From positions 1 to 37,053 of the forward strand of contig NZ_NPDZ01000018.1 of assembly GCF_002811875.1 (NCBI RefSeq): 37,053 nt of DNA. Direction: 5' to 3'. The DNA is from Leptospira perolatii (GTDB lineage: Bacteria > Spirochaetota > Leptospiria > Leptospirales > Leptospiraceae). The stretch's first letter is position 1, and each line of letters begins with the position of its first letter. Below are positions 25,988 to 34,297 of this stretch, piece by piece. A model generated the notes under the pieces. The model searched no databases, had not been told where the DNA came from, and saw nothing but the letters and a program-made list of their open reading frames with translations. Made by a program: the position numbers and the translations under genes.

Positions 25988-27316
25988 CTAAATAGCAAAA
26001 GAAGATGATTGAGGAGGCTTAGAGAATCGGACAGTAAGTATTTTGTTTCCGTCCATTCTTTCTACAGTTAGTTTTCCTTTCGGAATTTTTACTTCGGTTC
26101 CTTCCTTCGGCATATCTTCCAATTTGTCTAAGATGAATCCTGCTATTGTCCTTATGTCTCGGATATCTTCCTCTTCGATTCCGATTAGAATTTCCTTTAA
26201 TTCATCTAGTTCAGTTTCGCCATCAATGTAAAAGGAATCCACAGGTGTGGAAGGCATCGGATCCGACTCATGATCATCGGTCTCATCCCGAATCTGGCCA
26301 AATACTTCTTCGATGATATCTTCTAAAGTAAGTAAACCGGAAACACCACCGTACTCATCGATTACGATCGCCATATGTTGGTTCGCAGATCTTAATTTCT
26401 GCAAAACTCTTTCGATCGACATGCTCTCCGGGACAAAGATCGGCGTTTGAGCGATTGCAGTGACTTTCGTCTTTTTGTTTCTCTTTGGATTCGAAAGCCA
26501 CTCTAGATACGACTGCACGTGAACGATTCCGGTGACCTTATCTGTAGTTCCTTCATAAACAGGATAGCGAGAAAAGTGATGTTCCGCGATTACACCCAAA
26601 ACTCCGTCCATCGCAGTATCGGCTGGAATTCCGACAATGCTGAGCCTGTGAGTCATTACGTCTTTTGCCAAGTGTTCCGAAAACTGAAACGTGTTCTGGA
26701 TGATTTGAAATTCTTCTTGGTCTATCCGGCCCTGTCGATTCTGCTCTTCGATCAAAATCATCAGTTCCTCAGGGGAATGGATGATTTTGTGTGCGTCTCC
26801 CTTAAAGCCGATCAACTCAAGGATAAACGAAGTGAGGCCGTTTAACACGAATGTAATCGGATAAAACGCATAATAAAAAAAGAATATTGGAACACTAGTC
26901 ATTAGTGCGATCTGTTCCGTTTTCTGAATCGCGATCGTTTTTGGAAGTAACTCCCCGAGCAAGATATGTAGGAAAGTAATCAGAGCAAATGCAATCGTGA
27001 TCGCAATCCCGTGCAAGGGAGCTTCATTTGCTTCATAACCTGCCCATCCGAAAATCGGCTCTATCCAGTGGGAAATATAACCTTCTCCGACCCAACCGAG
27101 CAATAAGCTTGCGATCGTGATCCCAACCTGGCAGACAGAGAGCATATCATTTAAATGCGATGACGCTCTTTTGGTAAGTTGTGCCAAAGGCTTGCCGTCC
27201 TTTATCATTTCTTCTAATCGAGAAGGGCGGATCGAGACGAGGGCAAACTCTGCCGACACGAAGAAACCATTAGCAAAAATAAGCAGAATTATGATGAAGA
27301 AGCCGAGTAGATCCAT
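25988..27316 (-). CDS. CNNM/CBS-domain membrane protein (CorC/TlyC-like)
   Basis: 442 residues in the standard order of the family. A CNNM transmembrane domain (about 1-200) starts with [24 protein letters not shown] pair (about 210-345) has [20 protein letters not shown] and [22 protein letters not shown]-terminal CorC/HlyC domain (about 355-435) follows. These proteins are linked to magnesium or other cation export and were once called hemolysins; that name is not good evidence for lytic activity. The ATG at 27316 is the natural start. It lies upstream of coaC on the same strand and may be co-transcribed with it. Confidence 0.92.
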   Translation of the reverse strand: MDLLGFFIIILLIFANGFFVSAEFALVSIRPSRLEEMIKDGKPLAQLTKRASSHLNDMLSVCQVGITIASLLLGWVGEGYISHWIEPIFGWAGYEANEAPLHGIAITIAFALITFLHILLGELLPKTIAIQKTEQIALMTSVPIFFFYYAFYPITFVLNGLTSFILELIGFKGDAHKIIHSPEELMILIEEQNRQGRIDQEEFQIIQNTFQFSEHLAKDVMTHRLSIVGIPADTAMDGVLGVIAEHHFSRYPVYEGTTDKVTGIVHVQSYLEWLSNPKRNKKTKVTAIAQTPIFVPESMSIERVLQKLRSANQHMAIVIDEYGGVSGLLTLEDIIEEVFGQIRDETDDHESDPMPSTPVDSFYIDGETELDELKEILIGIEEEDIRDIRTIAGFILDKLEDMPKEGTEVKIPKGKLTVERMDGNKILTVRFSKPPQSSSFAI

Positions 27317-27383
27317 TAATGGCTAGTACGCCCGACTCTGTTTTGAAGTGAGTATAGAAAATGTTTCGATGAAAAAGCGGTCG

Positions 27384-27506
27384 TTATTTGACCAAGTCGT
27401 TCCGGAAAAGTCCAGCGCCTACTGTCGGGGTCCATGTCTCGTATGGGATACCTTCTTCTGGAATCGGTCCGATGTCGAGTGTTTTGAAATCAGGAAAATG
27501 AAAATT
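27384..27506 (-). other. In-frame open continuation beyond the stop of the large lipoprotein
   Basis: After the TGA at 27509-27507, the same frame stays open for 40 codons up to a TAA at 27386-27384. It reads NFHFPDFKTLDIGPIPEEGI, then PYETWTPTVGAGLFRNDLVK. There is no start codon inside, so it is not a separate gene. The composition is protein-like. It may be a C-terminal tail lost through a nonsense change, a sequencing error, or chance. Confidence 0.35.
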
Positions 27507-30095
27507 TCACTCTAAATTCCGAAGAATTTTTAGAACCTTTGGCCCGAAAGGTGTTTCGCCCTCTTCTACCGAAAGTTTCTCCAAAAACATTATGTCGGAT
27601 TCGTCGGAGGGGCTCCAAGTGTCAATATGATATACTCGACTAGTTCCGGAGGATAACCAGAAACGTGCCCAATATAGGAAATCCTTTGCATGGTAATATG
27701 AGTTTCCGGACTTCAGAGCCTCTCTCGTAAATACAATCCGATCCGGAACATTTCGAATATCGAATCTCTTTCTCAGCTTCTTAAAGGAAACTGTGCTACC
27801 GCCACAAGTCCATTCGTAGTCGGCAATTCCTTCATTAGATTTTACGGATGCGTTTAGATTCCAGATTAAAAGGGCCGATTTACCTGGGAGGAGTTTTATT
27901 CCGTCAAAAAAGGGCGCGGAGAAAGATTTCCAGACAGTTTGGCTAGCGCTTTCGGTTCTATTATTCGGAAAGTTGTCCCCACAAGCCGGACCTATTATAG
28001 TTTTCAAAGTTCCGCCTATGTGGTGTTTGCTGAATCTTTGAAAAAGTTGCACTTCAATATCGTTGCCGTATTCTTTTCGAATCGCTTCGGCGGCGTTAAG
28101 TCCAGGTAAATTCAGATAAATTTGCACTTTGTCCTTTTTGCGAAAAGTTTCTAACGCAGCTCGAATTCCAGCAAGTGCAGTATAGCTATTGGTCGAATCT
28201 GTAGCCAATTCGCGAACTTCCATATCACTATTCGAGTCGGAATCTTTTGAAAATAGAAATAGTCGACTTTCCTTTTGAAATAGGGCCAAAATCGGATAAG
28301 TAGGTTTTCTTAAATCGGCGGCTTTCAATGGATCCGATTCTTCTCTGACTCTAATTACTTCTTTGGCACGAATGGAGGACCAGTGTGATTTCCATGGTTC
28401 TCTGCCCGGCGGATAAAGTCCCTTGTACATTAAGATTCTTGCATGCACCTTGTGAAGGCCCTGCTCCGGCGGAGAATCCAGGTCGGTACCATCGTTATTC
28501 AACTCGGAGTTAACGAGATGCGATAGTAAATCGTGTAAATAACCGTGCCTGTTATAAAAATCGATGCCTGTATTTTCTAGATTCTTGAATCCGAAAGCTG
28601 CCGGAAGATAATTCTTTATCTCGAACACCTTATCGTCCACAGATTCAGCAGCTTGCAATCTTAAAGCCTGGTCTAAGGTTGCCTTGACTCCCTTTATATT
28701 ATGTGATTCGCGATGTGCCAAAAACAATCCATTGAGTCGGATCCATTCCTCTTTGTAAACCGGATCGGATTCTTTTAAAATTCCGTATGCCTTCGTGAAT
28801 TCTATGATCGCTTTTCTTAGATTATTCGTCTTTAGCTGCAAGAATCCATGGAGCAAGGTTGCCGAGTATTCCACTCTTCTCCATCCTTTGCTCTGCGCCA
28901 AAAAGCTCAGATCCATTGCGAGTCTTGAAGCAACCTCCGGTTCATCATCAGAAAGAATTTGAATGATCCTAAGCCTTGTAAATAAATCATCTTCCGTTAA
29001 ATTCTTGGGAGTACTGACCGACTTCAAAGCATCTACAGCCTTAAAGGAATTTTTGGATTTCCAAACTGCTACCGACACTAAATCACGAGCGCTGTTAATC
29101 GAAATCGGCTCTCCTAAAAAAGGATGGAGAATCCTCGAGGACCAATCCAGAAAATCCAGGTTGAGAAAATATTCTAGGGCTTTTTGATTTTCGTTTTGGA
29201 GATACGCAAGAGTTCCTAACTTTAGGTAAAGAGAATTCTTGTACGTCACCGCCAACTCTCCCTGGCGGTCGATTATGTACTTTAGTACTTTCTCCGCCGA
29301 AGCCAGATCTCCGTCTACAGCATAATAATAGGCCAACTTTTCGTAAGAGTGCGCGACCATTCGACCGCCAAGATTTTGAGCGACAATCGAAATCTTTTCA
29401 AAATGAACCGCCTCCCTTGGTAGACCTAGTTCAGAAAGATGGTCGGAGATATTCGGGAAATACTGCTCTAAAAACGGTACGTGTTTTAGCTCAGTCTCCT
29501 CAGAAAAAGGCGCCAACACCCGATGAAGATTTGTATACTCCGTTCCGTAATCGGATTCCTTGGAATCAAAATCGGAAAGATATCCTCCGACTCTTAAGAG
29601 TCTACAAAGAGAATAGTAAGGTTTTTTATTGGAGCAATTTAACTTTTTGGAAGACTTACGATTTAATAATACGATTTTTACGGAATCGGAAAGTTCCTTC
29701 ATGTAAGGATCCTGAGAGGTCCAATTTCTTAAGACCTTTTCCCCTCCTTCTTTTTTAGAAAAATATAAATCTCTAAAGTAAGAAAGCAAAGCCTCGGCAA
29801 ATCCCAATTCGGAATCTTTGTTAACCGTATTCAATAGATCCGTAAATCTGTTAGAGTCTCTGTTTAAAAGAAGATATTCTCCCGCAAGCAGAACGTATTG
29901 TGATTTTTGCAGGAGGTCCAATCCATCTGGAAGATTTCGAAAATCAGCCTCCTTGTCCAAAACAGTACGGCCACCGATATTCAGCTGGAAGTTTCCCGGA
30001 GTGCCCACCCAACCGAATTCGGATTTTGCCTGAGCGTTCAAAGAGGTGCAAGCGCTCAGAAAACATAGAAATAGAACGGAGGAGAATTTACACAC
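27507..30095 (-). CDS. Large TPR-like lipoprotein, possible degenerate CHAT-like tail
   Basis: About 862 residues. The N-terminus, if read from the GTG at 30095, is MCKFSSVLFLCFLSACTSLN, with L-S-A-C as a good spirochaete lipobox. A TTG at 30149 would add 18 polar residues; neither has a clear ribosome site. The middle contains TPR-like helical repeats (LAYYYAVDGDLASAEKVLKY, LGTLAYLQNENQKALEYFLN). The last 250 residues, with VQIYLNLPGLNAAEAIRKEY and YYHAKDFLYWARFWLSSG, faintly recall CHAT peptidase-like domains, but I could not find the catalytic His and Cys, so this is weak. Probably envelope-anchored and involved in protein contacts. It lies behind gpsA on the same strand, with a 28-83 base gap depending on the start. 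Confidence 0.7.
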   Translation of the reverse strand: MCKFSSVLFLCFLSACTSLNAQAKSEFGWVGTPGNFQLNIGGRTVLDKEADFRNLPDGLDLLQKSQYVLLAGEYLLLNRDSNRFTDLLNTVNKDSELGFAEALLSYFRDLYFSKKEGGEKVLRNWTSQDPYMKELSDSVKIVLLNRKSSKKLNCSNKKPYYSLCRLLRVGGYLSDFDSKESDYGTEYTNLHRVLAPFSEETELKHVPFLEQYFPNISDHLSELGLPREAVHFEKISIVAQNLGGRMVAHSYEKLAYYYAVDGDLASAEKVLKYIIDRQGELAVTYKNSLYLKLGTLAYLQNENQKALEYFLNLDFLDWSSRILHPFLGEPISINSARDLVSVAVWKSKNSFKAVDALKSVSTPKNLTEDDLFTRLRIIQILSDDEPEVASRLAMDLSFLAQSKGWRRVEYSATLLHGFLQLKTNNLRKAIIEFTKAYGILKESDPVYKEEWIRLNGLFLAHRESHNIKGVKATLDQALRLQAAESVDDKVFEIKNYLPAAFGFKNLENTGIDFYNRHGYLHDLLSHLVNSELNNDGTDLDSPPEQGLHKVHARILMYKGLYPPGREPWKSHWSSIRAKEVIRVREESDPLKAADLRKPTYPILALFQKESRLFLFSKDSDSNSDMEVRELATDSTNSYTALAGIRAALETFRKKDKVQIYLNLPGLNAAEAIRKEYGNDIEVQLFQRFSKHHIGGTLKTIIGPACGDNFPNNRTESASQTVWKSFSAPFFDGIKLLPGKSALLIWNLNASVKSNEGIADYEWTCGGSTVSFKKLRKRFDIRNVPDRIVFTREALKSGNSYYHAKDFLYWARFWLSSGTSRVYHIDTWSPSDESDIMFLEKLSVEEGETPFGPKVLKILRNLE

Positions 30096-30177
30096 AACTT
30101 GTAAGCAGCCGTTTACATGCTCTTGCTTGTCGAATGTATTTAGTTTCAAAGGATTTAGTTTCGGGCTGACGGGTCGG

Positions 30178-31179
30178 TTAAATCCCTTCCCTTTTAAGAT
30201 CCCGACTCATTAGGTCTCTAACAACGTCCTTCGGATTCTTATGCTCGTAAAGCATTTTATAAACTTCCGTTGTGATCGCCATTTCCATCCCCAATTTCTT
30301 CGAAAGCTCGTAGGCGCTTTTTGTAGTCTTAACTCCTTCGGCGACTTCGTTCATACTTCCTAAAATCGAATCCAATCCTTCCCCTTTTCCCAATCTGAAT
30401 CCGACAGTTCGATTTCTAGATTGCTCTCCGCAACATGTTAGTATCAAATCACCCATTCCAGATGGACCTAAAAATGTTAACGGATCTGCTCCAAGTTTTA
30501 CACCGAGTCTAGAAATCTCAGTGAGTCCTCTGGTTACCAAAGCAGCGCGAGTATTCTGCCCGAAGCCAAGACCGTCGCTCACGCCCGCGGCAATCGCGAT
30601 TACATTTTTCAAAGAGCCGCCTACTTCTACTCCGATGACATCGGGAGTCCAGTAAGTTCTAAAATAAGTAAAGCTGAATATTTCTTGAACCTTTCTCGCG
30701 GTTGCTTCATTTTTGGAAGCGATGCTGACGATTGTTGGAACTCTTCTTACAATTTCCTTTGCAAAGCTTGGCCCGGAAAGATAGGAAAGATGACTGTGGA
30801 ATTTTCCGGGCAATTCAGACTCAAATATTTCGGAAACGAGCCTTAGGCTTCCATTTTCTATTCCCTTGCTAGCGGATACAATCGGAGCCTTTTCCGGTAA
30901 ATAAGATTTAATCTCTCTGAGGATATCTGTAATTGCGTGAGAAGGCGGTGAAGAAACGATCATATCTTTTCCCCGGACCGCATCCTCCAAATTGGTGGAG
31001 GCTTTCAAGTTTGCAGGCAATTCTATATCCGGAAGGTATTTACCGTTCATTCTAGTCTCGTTGATCTGCTTGACTAGCTCCGAATTTCTTCCCCAAAGGA
31101 CTACTTCGTAGCCCTTGTCCGCCAAGAGAGAGCCTAAGGCAGTTCCAAAACTTCCTGAACCGATTACTCCAATTTTCAT
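30178..31179 (-). CDS. gpsA: Glycerol-3-phosphate dehydrogenase [NAD(P)+]
   Basis: Reduces dihydroxyacetone phosphate to sn-glycerol-3-phosphate, the backbone of phospholipids. Features: the Rossmann motif [50 protein letters not shown], the catalytic-lysine segment [20 protein letters not shown], and [14 protein letters not shown]. The length of 333 residues is typical. The ATG at 31179 has AAAGGA at good spacing. The upstream region is shared with the divergent operon starting at 31359 and contains a small palindrome, CAGAATATTCTG (31282-31293). Confidence 0.96.
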   Translation of the reverse strand: MKIGVIGSGSFGTALGSLLADKGYEVVLWGRNSELVKQINETRMNGKYLPDIELPANLKASTNLEDAVRGKDMIVSSPPSHAITDILREIKSYLPEKAPIVSASKGIENGSLRLVSEIFESELPGKFHSHLSYLSGPSFAKEIVRRVPTIVSIASKNEATARKVQEIFSFTYFRTYWTPDVIGVEVGGSLKNVIAIAAGVSDGLGFGQNTRAALVTRGLTEISRLGVKLGADPLTFLGPSGMGDLILTCCGEQSRNRTVGFRLGKGEGLDSILGSMNEVAEGVKTTKSAYELSKKLGMEMAITTEVYKMLYEHKNPKDVVRDLMSRDLKREGI

Positions 31180-31358
31180 TCTTCGTCCTTTCTCCGAAGG
31201 GGCAAAACTTTGCTGCTCGGAAAAACGATGATCCTCCTCGCAATCGATTGTTGGGCAACAAAAAAAACCGGCTTTCTATTCCAGAATATTCTGAAACGAA
31301 TCTACAATTCTGGGAAATGAGTTTACCAACCTAATCCAAAGAAGTATCCTTGTCGTCC

Positions 31359-32051
31359 ATGCTAGATTTGCGGAAACTTCCGGGATTTCATCTCTTGGAA
31401 CTGCTCTCGGGAACTTCTTCCCAGAAGGAAAGCTCCGCAAAAAGTAATTATCGAATTACGATCCTGCTCTTTTCTTTAAACAAGGTACTAAAAAAAAAGG
31501 TGGTAGAAGCTACCGATGACCTTGAATCCCTTGAGATCGATTCCGGAAACGGAGTGCTCTATCTTTCCGGATTTTATAATATCACAGGCCTAACTTGGTC
31601 TAAGTTACTCAGAACCGATTTTATCGATTTTCGACTTTCGTTACGTCCCGTAAAGGTGGATGGAAATAAGGTTCGATTTAGAATCGAATCATTTCGTCTT
31701 TATGACCATTCTCCCAGAACAATAGATCCGATTCGATTATTCTCGAAGGTGTTTCGGTTTCATCGAAGGTTGATCTTAGAAGCAATCGTAGAAGAAATTC
31801 CAGAGATTCTGTCCTTAACTCCAGTCGGTCACGATGTAATTTTTGACCTGAACTACTTTTTAGCTGAAATTCCTGAGGTAGCTGGAAAAGTCTCCGTGCA
31901 GAAAGTGATTCCGGAAAAGGGAAATGTCTTTGTATTTGTCCGTTCTAATACTATTCTAAAACCATTACTGGACTTTTTTGGACCGGATTTTGTACGGATT
32001 GAACCGATTTCCGAAAACGAAGATAGTTTGCTCATGCTTTGGCGGGAGTGA
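31359..32051 (+). CDS. Hypothetical protein, 230 aa, first gene of the recG run
   Basis: No family firmly recognised. The middle (LEIDSGNGVLYLSGFYNITG, then FRLSLRPVKVDGNKVRFRIE) recalls lipid-binding DUF2993/TULIP-like barrels, where alternating beta strands follow a helix. This is a weak resemblance. No signal peptide; the N-terminus is MLDLRKLPGFHLLELLSGTS. The ATG at 31359 is preceded only by weak purines; a TTG lies nine bases earlier. It is divergent from gpsA. Its stop overlaps the GTG of the 53-aa gene (GTGA), which suggests translational coupling and a shared transcript with the genes up to recG. Confidence 0.7.
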   Translation: MLDLRKLPGFHLLELLSGTSSQKESSAKSNYRITILLFSLNKVLKKKVVEATDDLESLEIDSGNGVLYLSGFYNITGLTWSKLLRTDFIDFRLSLRPVKVDGNKVRFRIESFRLYDHSPRTIDPIRLFSKVFRFHRRLILEAIVEEIPEILSLTPVGHDVIFDLNYFLAEIPEVAGKVSVQKVIPEKGNVFVFVRSNTILKPLLDFFGPDFVRIEPISENEDSLLMLWRE

Positions 32052-32209
32052 AAAGAATTGTGCAAAAGGATCGTCTAACACTGTATGATCGCAAAATCCC
32101 AATTTGGGAACTGGTGAAAGACCTGGGAAAGATTGGACATTCTTTGCCCGGATACAAAATTCGGAAAGAAGGCTTATGTGGGAAAAGTATTCCCGTAAGT
32201 ATTTGTTAG
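32048..32209 (+). CDS. Small protein, 53 aa, coupled to its neighbours
   Basis: Starts with GTG overlapping the previous stop (GTGA) and ends 12 bases before the phosphoesterase ATG, so it fills the gap exactly. The sequence begins MKRIVQKDRLTLYDRKIPIW and continues ELVKDLGKIGHSLPGYKIRK. It is basic and soluble-looking, with two cysteines near the C-terminus. No family recognised. The placement, with overlapping stop/start and tight downstream spacing, is the best argument that it is real. The ribosome site GGCGGGA is too close to the GTG to be ideal, so expression probably depends on coupling. A second GTG at 32060 is an alternative start. Confidence 0.55.
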   Translation: MKRIVQKDRLTLYDRKIPIWELVKDLGKIGHSLPGYKIRKEGLCGKSIPVSIC

Positions 32210-32221
32210 GATCGGCATTGA

Positions 32222-33223
32222 ATGAGGATAATTTACCTCACTGATATACACGACGGCCTGACTGGGCTGAAAGAAGTATTGCTCCGGACGGAGTGCGACC
32301 TTTACTTGTTTTCCGGAGATATCATCTATAAAGCTTTCTTTAATCCTGAAAGAATCATCGAGTTCGTTACATTACAAGAAGAGATGTATAGAATCACCGA
32401 GGACCAAAAGGAAGAAATTAATCCCTATGATTATGCGACAAGAGCGGTCCGGTTTCCTGAAAAATATGATCCCGCTGTCGTAGAAAAATCCCACGAATAC
32501 CGAAAACTCTTTCATCAAGCCGCAAAGACGATGAAAGAAAAATATGAATTAATCGAACAGCTTATCCAGAAATACTCCAAGGCACCAGTCTGTTCCCTTC
32601 CGGGGAACTACGATATCGATCTACAATATTCGGCGTTATACGAAAGGGACTTACATAGAAAAACATACGAATTGAACGGGCTAAAATTCGCCGGGTACGG
32701 AGGAGCTCCGATCATTACTTCCGGAATCCCCGAAAAGTTGGCCGTTAAATTTCATGAATATAATAGAAACGGAAAAAACTATAGCGAACCGGAAGATTTT
32801 TTTAATGAAGAGAAGCCAGATATCGTAGTGATTCATAATCCGGCTTATGGTTATTTGGACCGGATCCCCAGTTTCGGTCATATAGGCTCCCAGGGAATTC
32901 GCCGCTATCTGGACGAGAATAGTCCGAGTCTGGTGGTTTCTGGACATGTTCATGAAGACCAAGGAATCATCAAAAAGGGAAAGACTATATTTTTGAACCC
33001 TTCTAATTTCGGGCCCGTCGATTCGGTTTTCGGGTTCCAACCTGGAGGCTTCTTCTCCGAAATTGAGTTAGAAAACGATCTTGTAAAAACTGTTAAATTG
33101 AATAGACTGTCTGATCGGGTTATTCGCACTCTCATCGAAGTCGATTGCACTTCCGACAAACTTTCGGTGGTTAATATCGTTTCCGACTCTGAGGTAACTG
33201 CGGAAGATTTCGTTAGACAGTGA
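32222..33223 (+). CDS. Calcineurin-like metallophosphoesterase
   Basis: 333 residues. Binuclear-metal motifs in order: D8-x-H10 in YLTDIHDG, G32-D33 in LFSGDIIY, G128-N129-Y130-D131, His205 in VVIHNPAYG, and His242/His244 in VSGHVHED. The usual catalytic His of GNH(D/E) is Tyr130 here. A long charged insertion (about 50-115) separates motifs II and III. The substrate is unknown; such enzymes hydrolyse nucleotides, nucleic acids or phosphoproteins. AGGAT lies about ten bases before the ATG. The nucleotidyltransferase gene starts one base after its stop, so the two are almost certainly co-expressed. Confidence 0.88.
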   Translation: MRIIYLTDIHDGLTGLKEVLLRTECDLYLFSGDIIYKAFFNPERIIEFVTLQEEMYRITEDQKEEINPYDYATRAVRFPEKYDPAVVEKSHEYRKLFHQAAKTMKEKYELIEQLIQKYSKAPVCSLPGNYDIDLQYSALYERDLHRKTYELNGLKFAGYGGAPIITSGIPEKLAVKFHEYNRNGKNYSEPEDFFNEEKPDIVVIHNPAYGYLDRIPSFGHIGSQGIRRYLDENSPSLVVSGHVHEDQGIIKKGKTIFLNPSNFGPVDSVFGFQPGGFFSEIELENDLVKTVKLNRLSDRVIRTLIEVDCTSDKLSVVNIVSDSEVTAEDFVRQ

Positions 33224-33224
33224 A

Positions 33225-33902
33225 ATGACGCTCCCTCGTTTTAGAAATAACGCAACGATACAAAAGTTTATAGGACTAAAAAGATTTTTTAGATCCCATG
33301 AGACAAACATATCGAGGGAACGAATCGAAGATTTTAAGAAGTTTTCCAGGCTGTTAAATTACGGGGGAGATGAAATCGCGTTTGATATATTAGGATCTTT
33401 GAATTTTGGTCAAGCAACCGCCGAATCGGATACAGATATCGTAATGTACACCCGTTGTGAGGACAACCGCATGGGTGAGTGCAGTTTAGAAGATTGTTAT
33501 AAGATCTCTCTTTTCAAGCACATGTTTTTGAACTTAGTGACCTTCGAACATAGCGAACAAGCTTATACACTGGAAATAGTTGACTGCATTAATCTGAATC
33601 AATTAGAAAAAGATATTTTAGAGAAAAACGGAGATTCCCCTCTATTAGTCCGGTTCTGCTTTTATCGATCGATTTGTCGCGGAGTAAATCGGAAATTACT
33701 GCACAAGTACGAAAACATGATAACAGATCAGGAGCTTTTAACGGACGATTTGGAAAAAGCATTGGAGGAATGTTTCGATGGCATTATCCAATCTTCGCAG
33801 CACACTTATTCCTTTCATAAATACAAAGGTCGACTCGCGGATAAAGGAATTTATATCCCGGGTTCCATGACGGATAAGATCAAGGATTATTTGAAACAAT
33901 GA
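33225..33902 (+). CDS. Nucleotidyltransferase-fold protein (minimal Pol-beta type)
   Basis: 225 residues. The nucleotidyltransferase signature is visible: DILGSLNFGQATAESDTDIV gives the G57-S58 pair and carboxylates Asp69 and Asp71; a probable third carboxylate is Asp120 in YTLEIVDCINL. This is the arrangement of the Pol-beta superfamily, which transfers nucleotidyl groups to RNA, proteins, antibiotics or small molecules. No second known domain is seen; the C-terminal third is helical. The ATG at 33225 is one base after the phosphoesterase stop, and its own stop overlaps the next start (ATGA). The target cannot be named. An antitoxin/MNT role is possible, but no HEPN partner is visible. Confidence 0.8.
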   Translation: MTLPRFRNNATIQKFIGLKRFFRSHETNISRERIEDFKKFSRLLNYGGDEIAFDILGSLNFGQATAESDTDIVMYTRCEDNRMGECSLEDCYKISLFKHMFLNLVTFEHSEQAYTLEIVDCINLNQLEKDILEKNGDSPLLVRFCFYRSICRGVNRKLLHKYENMITDQELLTDDLEKALEECFDGIIQSSQHTYSFHKYKGRLADKGIYIPGSMTDKIKDYLKQ

Positions 33903-34297
33903 TCGCCTTCTTGACATTCGCGGCCGCATTAGGAGCCGCAGCTTTATTCTTTCACGCTTTGTATGCAGTCGATACAAAACGTTTGGATAAGAAAAGCAGG
34001 AAGCGGAAAGAAGAACACGACCGGGAATACGGAGATCCTAGAAAAGTGTACGGCGGCAACTGGGATCCAAATTTGCCAAGACCGAGAATCTGCCCTGTGT
34101 GTGGAAAGTATCTCGATAAGCACGAATATCTTTATGCTACTGTTTTTGAACCACCTAGTCCCGGCATTAAACGACAGGCGAGGATTTATGGTTGCAGGTA
34201 TTGTTACCTAGGATTGGATGAAAACTCTTCCAAAAAAGAAGAATCTTCGCAGGAGAAATCACCCCAACCAGTCCAGGATGAAGAACTCGGTCTCTAA
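33899..34297 (+). CDS. Membrane-anchored zinc-ribbon protein, 132 aa
   Basis: No named family. One N-terminal membrane segment (IAFLTFAAALGAAALFFHAL, residues 2-21) is followed by a basic stretch (DTKRLDKKSRKRKEE). A zinc-ribbon-like pair of knuckles comes next: C-P-V-C at about 66-69 and C-R-Y-C at about 100-103. The tail is acidic and Ser/Glu/Gln-rich. The ATG overlaps the nucleotidyltransferase stop, and the 3' end overlaps the recG start by 20 bases. It could tether nucleic acid or a partner protein to the membrane; this is inference from the domain order only. Confidence 0.75.
   Translation: MIAFLTFAAALGAAALFFHALYAVDTKRLDKKSRKRKEEHDREYGDPRKVYGGNWDPNLPRPRICPVCGKYLDKHEYLYATVFEPPSPGIKRQARIYGCRYCYLGLDENSSKKEESSQEKSPQPVQDEELGL

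Noticed and set aside
25988..27316. Hemolysin (TlyC) as a virulence factor
   Set aside because: The domain order is the ordinary CNNM-CBS-CorC transporter type; the haemolysin name is historical.
27507..28300. Active CHAT protease at the end of the large lipoprotein
   Set aside because: Only a loose likeness; the catalytic His and Cys were not found.
31282..31293. CAGAATATTCTG palindrome as a LexA box between gpsA and the recG run
   Set aside because: It does not fit the TTTG-N5-CAAA pattern that I remember for Leptospira LexA, and it is too short to claim.
33225..33902. MNT/HEPN toxin-antitoxin pair
   Set aside because: The nucleotidyltransferase motif is present, but neither neighbour shows a HEPN R-x4-6-H motif; the partners are a phosphoesterase and a zinc ribbon.
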